Shown: positions 6,206 through 7,403 of the stretch, piece by piece
Numbering within the stretch: position 1 is the first letter of the stretch
Layout of the letters: each line of letters starts with the position of its first letter
Program-made: the position numbers and the translations under genes
Notes under the pieces: model-generated
Databases searched by the model: none
What the model saw: the letters and a program-made list of their open reading frames with translations, nothing else
What the model was told of the DNA's origin: nothing
Assembly: GCA_013817115.1 (NCBI GenBank)
Contig: JACDDG010000111.1
Span: 1 to 7,403, forward strand
Direction: 5' to 3'
DNA: 7,403 nt
Origin: Parachlamydiaceae bacterium
GTDB lineage: Bacteria; Chlamydiota; Chlamydiia; Chlamydiales; Parachlamydiaceae

Positions 6206-6367
6206 ATCAGAGCACATGACCCCATGCGTAGCGCAGGATTCCAAATGAAACTAATCTGCCACGCTCAGCCCTTCGGCAATAGCTTAGGCTATTACCTCGT
6301 CGCTGATCGCAGCATCTTGGTGTCATTTCAAATCCTTCGCCTACGCATTGGGATCAAGTGGTCTGAG
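6206..6367. repeat. 162-bp imperfect palindrome downstream of the synthetase gene
   Basis: The outer arms (6206-6250 and 6321-6367) pair at 37 of 45 aligned positions with two single-base bulges, including a perfect ATGCGTAG block. The pairing continues inward (6251-6269 with 6302-6320, 13 of 19) and the centre carries its own hairpin, AATAGC-TTAG-GCTATT (6278-6293). A related sequence (GCG, then CGAAGGATTTC) also occurs once more at 6182-6200 in direct orientation. This may be a degenerate palindromic mobile element; it could also end transcripts of the upstream gene, though no T tract follows. Confidence 0.7.
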
Positions 6368-6402
6368 CATTGAGCATATCTTTGCAAAACATTCTGCCAC
6401 CT

Positions 6403-6500
6403 AAAAGAAATGCCCCGCCATAGGTTATTTTGGACGATAAATTCTATTAGAACAAATACCAGAATATCACGTCAGGCACCTATGGCGGGGCATTCCTTTT
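6403..6500. repeat. Palindromic element with 17-bp perfect ends (MITE-like)
   Basis: AATGCCCCGCCATAGGT (6409-6425) is matched exactly in inverse at 6478-6494. The pairing extends outward past one mismatch by a G-C and four A-T pairs (6403-6407 with 6496-6500), and the interior shows a further weak inverted repeat (GACGATAAATTC against GAATATCACGTC, 9 of 12). The eight-base TTTGCAAA occurs on both sides (6381-6388 and 6503-6510). The GC-rich stem followed by a T-rich run could give some termination, but the 52-nt interior is long for that. No transposase is present. Confidence 0.7.
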
Positions 6501-6612
6501 CTTTTGCAAACTTGGGCGATATTTGCGAGGGATTTTCGGTGGGCAGTTTGTCTGATCCCAAATCTTCTCAAAGCCCATCATTTCTTAGGTTAAAGCAGGA
6601 ATTTGTCTTTTA

Positions 6613-6659
6613 ATTCATAATTTGCTATTATGAATGTATGCGTATAATGTATACATTCA
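6613..6659. promoter_or_regulatory. Operator-like palindromes of the toxin-antitoxin operon
   Basis: There are two overlapping inverted repeats: ATTCATAA (6613-6620) with TTATGAAT (6628-6635), 7-nt spacer; and TGAATGTAT (6631-6639) with ATACATTCA (6651-6659), 11-nt spacer. Both are perfect. Ribbon-helix-helix antitoxins usually bind such sites upstream of their own gene, alone or with the toxin, so autorepression is the natural reading. Confidence 0.65.
6622..6648 (+). promoter_or_regulatory. Promoter of the toxin-antitoxin operon
   Basis: A perfect -10 box TATAAT (6643-6648) lies inside the second palindrome. TTGCTA (6622-6627), in the spacer of the first palindrome, is a fair -35 box at the short distance of 15 nt. 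Transcription would start near 6655, leaving a short leader with the AGGGGAG ribosome site. This also argues against the in-frame ATG at 6638, which lies upstream of the predicted RNA start. Confidence 0.65.
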
Positions 6660-6670
6660 GAGGGGAGTCT

Positions 6671-6913
6671 ATGTTTAGGACACAAATATATTTAACTCCA
6701 AGTGAGAGAGAGGATCTCTTAGAACTGGCAAAAGAAACCGGGTTAAATCAAAGCTTGCTAATTCGTGAGGCAATCGATCAGTTCGTTGAAGCAAAAAAGG
6801 CCCAAAAAAAAAATAAAGTTAATGCTTTGAAATTAGCTGCAGGAATCTGGGCAGAACGTGGCGATTTACCAGATTTTAGATCTTTAAGAACTGAAATTGA
6901 TCGGGAATTTTAA
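6671..6913 (+). CDS. Ribbon-helix-helix antitoxin (VapB-like)
   Basis: Encodes 80 residues. The start at 6671 follows AGGGGAG (6661-6667), and the protein then begins with the ribbon strand FRTQIYLT (2-9), helix A (PSEREDLLELAKETG, 10-24) and helix B (NQSLLIREAIDQFVEA, 26-41), the MetJ/CopG-type DNA-binding fold. The remaining C-terminal part (about 42-80) is basic and then acidic-hydrophobic, as expected for the tail that wraps around a toxin. The gene lies two nt before the PIN toxin gene, and operator-like palindromes precede it. An ATG 33 nt upstream would add 11 residues but falls within the promoter. The role, neutralising the toxin and repressing the operon, is inferred from fold and context. 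Confidence 0.85.
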   Translation: MFRTQIYLTPSEREDLLELAKETGLNQSLLIREAIDQFVEAKKAQKKNKVNALKLAAGIWAERGDLPDFRSLRTEIDREF

Positions 6914-6915
6914 AC

Positions 6916-7308
6916 ATGGCTTTAGAAAAATTATTGATAGACACAGATGTAATTATCGATTACTTAAGAGGAAATTCTCTAGCTATTGCTTATTTAAATG
7001 AAGTACAAGCGAAATACATATGTTATATTTCAACTATTACAATTGCAGAACTTTTTAGCGGTGTGAGAGATGAGAATGAAAAACAGTTATTGCATAATTT
7101 TTCAAAGGAGTTTTATGTGTCAATGTTCAATGAATCTTTGGCTCAGAAAGCAGGATTGTTTCGAAGAGATTATGGAAAAAGTCATGGAGCGAGTTTGGCT
7201 GACTGTATTATAGCTGCAATTGCAGAAGATCTTGGTGCAACATTAATTACACTAAATAAAAAACACTTTCCGATGCTTAAAAAAGTAAAAATCCCTTATC
7301 AGAAATAA
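6916..7308 (+). CDS. vapC: PIN-domain ribonuclease toxin (VapC-like)
   Basis: The 130 residues form a single PIN domain, the usual length for VapC toxins, which cut specific RNAs (often initiator tRNA or rRNA loops) using metal ions bound by acidic residues. Visible residues are D9 in LIDTDVIIDYLRG, E45 in ITIAELFSG, D96 in GASLADCIIAAIA, and the C-terminal ITLNKKHFPML block, a common ending in this subfamily. All key acids are present, so the toxin looks intact. It starts two nt after the antitoxin stop with only a weak ribosome site, so translation is probably coupled to the antitoxin, keeping toxin levels lower. The target RNA cannot be told from sequence. Confidence 0.9.
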   Translation: MALEKLLIDTDVIIDYLRGNSLAIAYLNEVQAKYICYISTITIAELFSGVRDENEKQLLHNFSKEFYVSMFNESLAQKAGLFRRDYGKSHGASLADCIIAAIAEDLGATLITLNKKHFPMLKKVKIPYQK

Positions 7309-7403
7309 TATATTTCCCTCAGATGATGCTATACTGCGCGCGGGCACAAATTGAGGTTTTTTGCTGCGCGAAAGCTCCCGCGGTTGAACGATCGGAAGTG
7401 ACC
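7309..7403. other. Right-edge intergenic stretch with abrupt GC-rich segment
   Basis: After the toxin stop, about 25 AT-rich bases give way to GC-rich sequence (from about 7335). CCTCA (7317-7321) and TGAGG (7352-7356) followed by six T could be a weak terminator, but the loop is 30 nt. CTGCGCG occurs twice (7334, 7364) and CGCGGG (7339-7344) pairs with CCCGCG (7377-7382). No gene can be called; the stretch may be the edge of another repeat. Confidence 0.4.

Larger units (their letters stand above)
6169..6670. other. Gene-free, repeat-rich intergenic region, 502 bp
   Basis: Between the synthetase fusion and the toxin-antitoxin operon no believable gene is visible; the open frame at 6410-6613 is interrupted by a palindrome and lacks a ribosome site. 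The region holds a 162-bp imperfect palindrome, a shorter palindrome with perfect 17-bp ends, a further weak inverted repeat (around 6512-6582), and the toxin-antitoxin promoter-operator. The stretch up to about 6500 is richer in G and C than most of the window. Together this suggests one or more decayed or non-autonomous mobile elements. Confidence 0.65.

Noticed and set aside
6410..6613. Rightward open frame of 67 codons in the repeat-rich spacer.
   Set aside because: It starts inside the left arm of a palindrome and runs through its right arm, has no ribosome site and has no recognisable protein features.
6638..6670. Upstream ATG adding 11 residues to the antitoxin.
   Set aside because: It precedes the predicted transcription start and lies inside the operator palindrome; the family ribbon strand begins right after the ATG at 6671.

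Overview
The window looks like chromosomal DNA from a member of the Chlamydiae, most likely an environmental (amoeba-associated, Parachlamydia-like) lineage. The grounds are the gene order nrdR-dksA-lspA, which I recall as also found in Chlamydia, an LcrH/SycD-type type III secretion chaperone with a long N-terminal extension, AT-rich intergenic DNA and short intracellular-bacterium-style gene units. The toxin-antitoxin pair and the many palindromic repeats fit a larger environmental chlamydial genome better than the reduced pathogenic Chlamydia genomes. The lineage is inferred from gene content, not from a database search.

Layout, left to right: (1) a leftward SycD/LcrH-like TPR chaperone (951-169); (2) a divergent spacer of about 350 bp holding a small hairpin and copy 1 of a 31-bp dispersed repeat; (3) a rightward small DUF952 gene (1300-1629); (4) a 121-bp, nearly perfect palindrome that exactly fills the gap between this gene and the next, convergent one; (5) a leftward block read in the order nrdR (4069-3611), dksA (3374-3003), lspA (3001-2486) and an unrecognised 242-residue protein gene (2489-1761), the last three tightly packed or overlapping; (6) a divergent promoter region with a strong consensus promoter for nrdR, copy 2 of the dispersed repeat and an extended -10 promoter for the next gene; (7) a rightward 601-codon gene fusing an archaeal-type aspartyl-tRNA synthetase to a C-terminal YbaK/ProX-type aminoacyl-tRNA deacylase domain; (8) about 500 bp without genes but full of inverted repeats (a 162-bp imperfect palindrome and an 86 to 98-bp palindrome with 17-bp perfect ends); (9) a ribbon-helix-helix/PIN toxin-antitoxin operon (6671-7308) with a promoter embedded in overlapping operator-like palindromes; (10) a short GC-rich stretch at the right edge.

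Functionally, the leftward block mixes control of deoxyribonucleotide synthesis (NrdR), an RNA polymerase-binding regulator (a DksA-like protein lacking three of four zinc cysteines) and lipoprotein maturation (LspA). The most unusual item is the synthetase-deacylase fusion, which combines a tRNA-charging module with a likely proofreading module in one chain. The right end, from about 6170 onward, has the look of an accessory segment: repeat-rich, of changing base composition and carrying a VapBC-like module.
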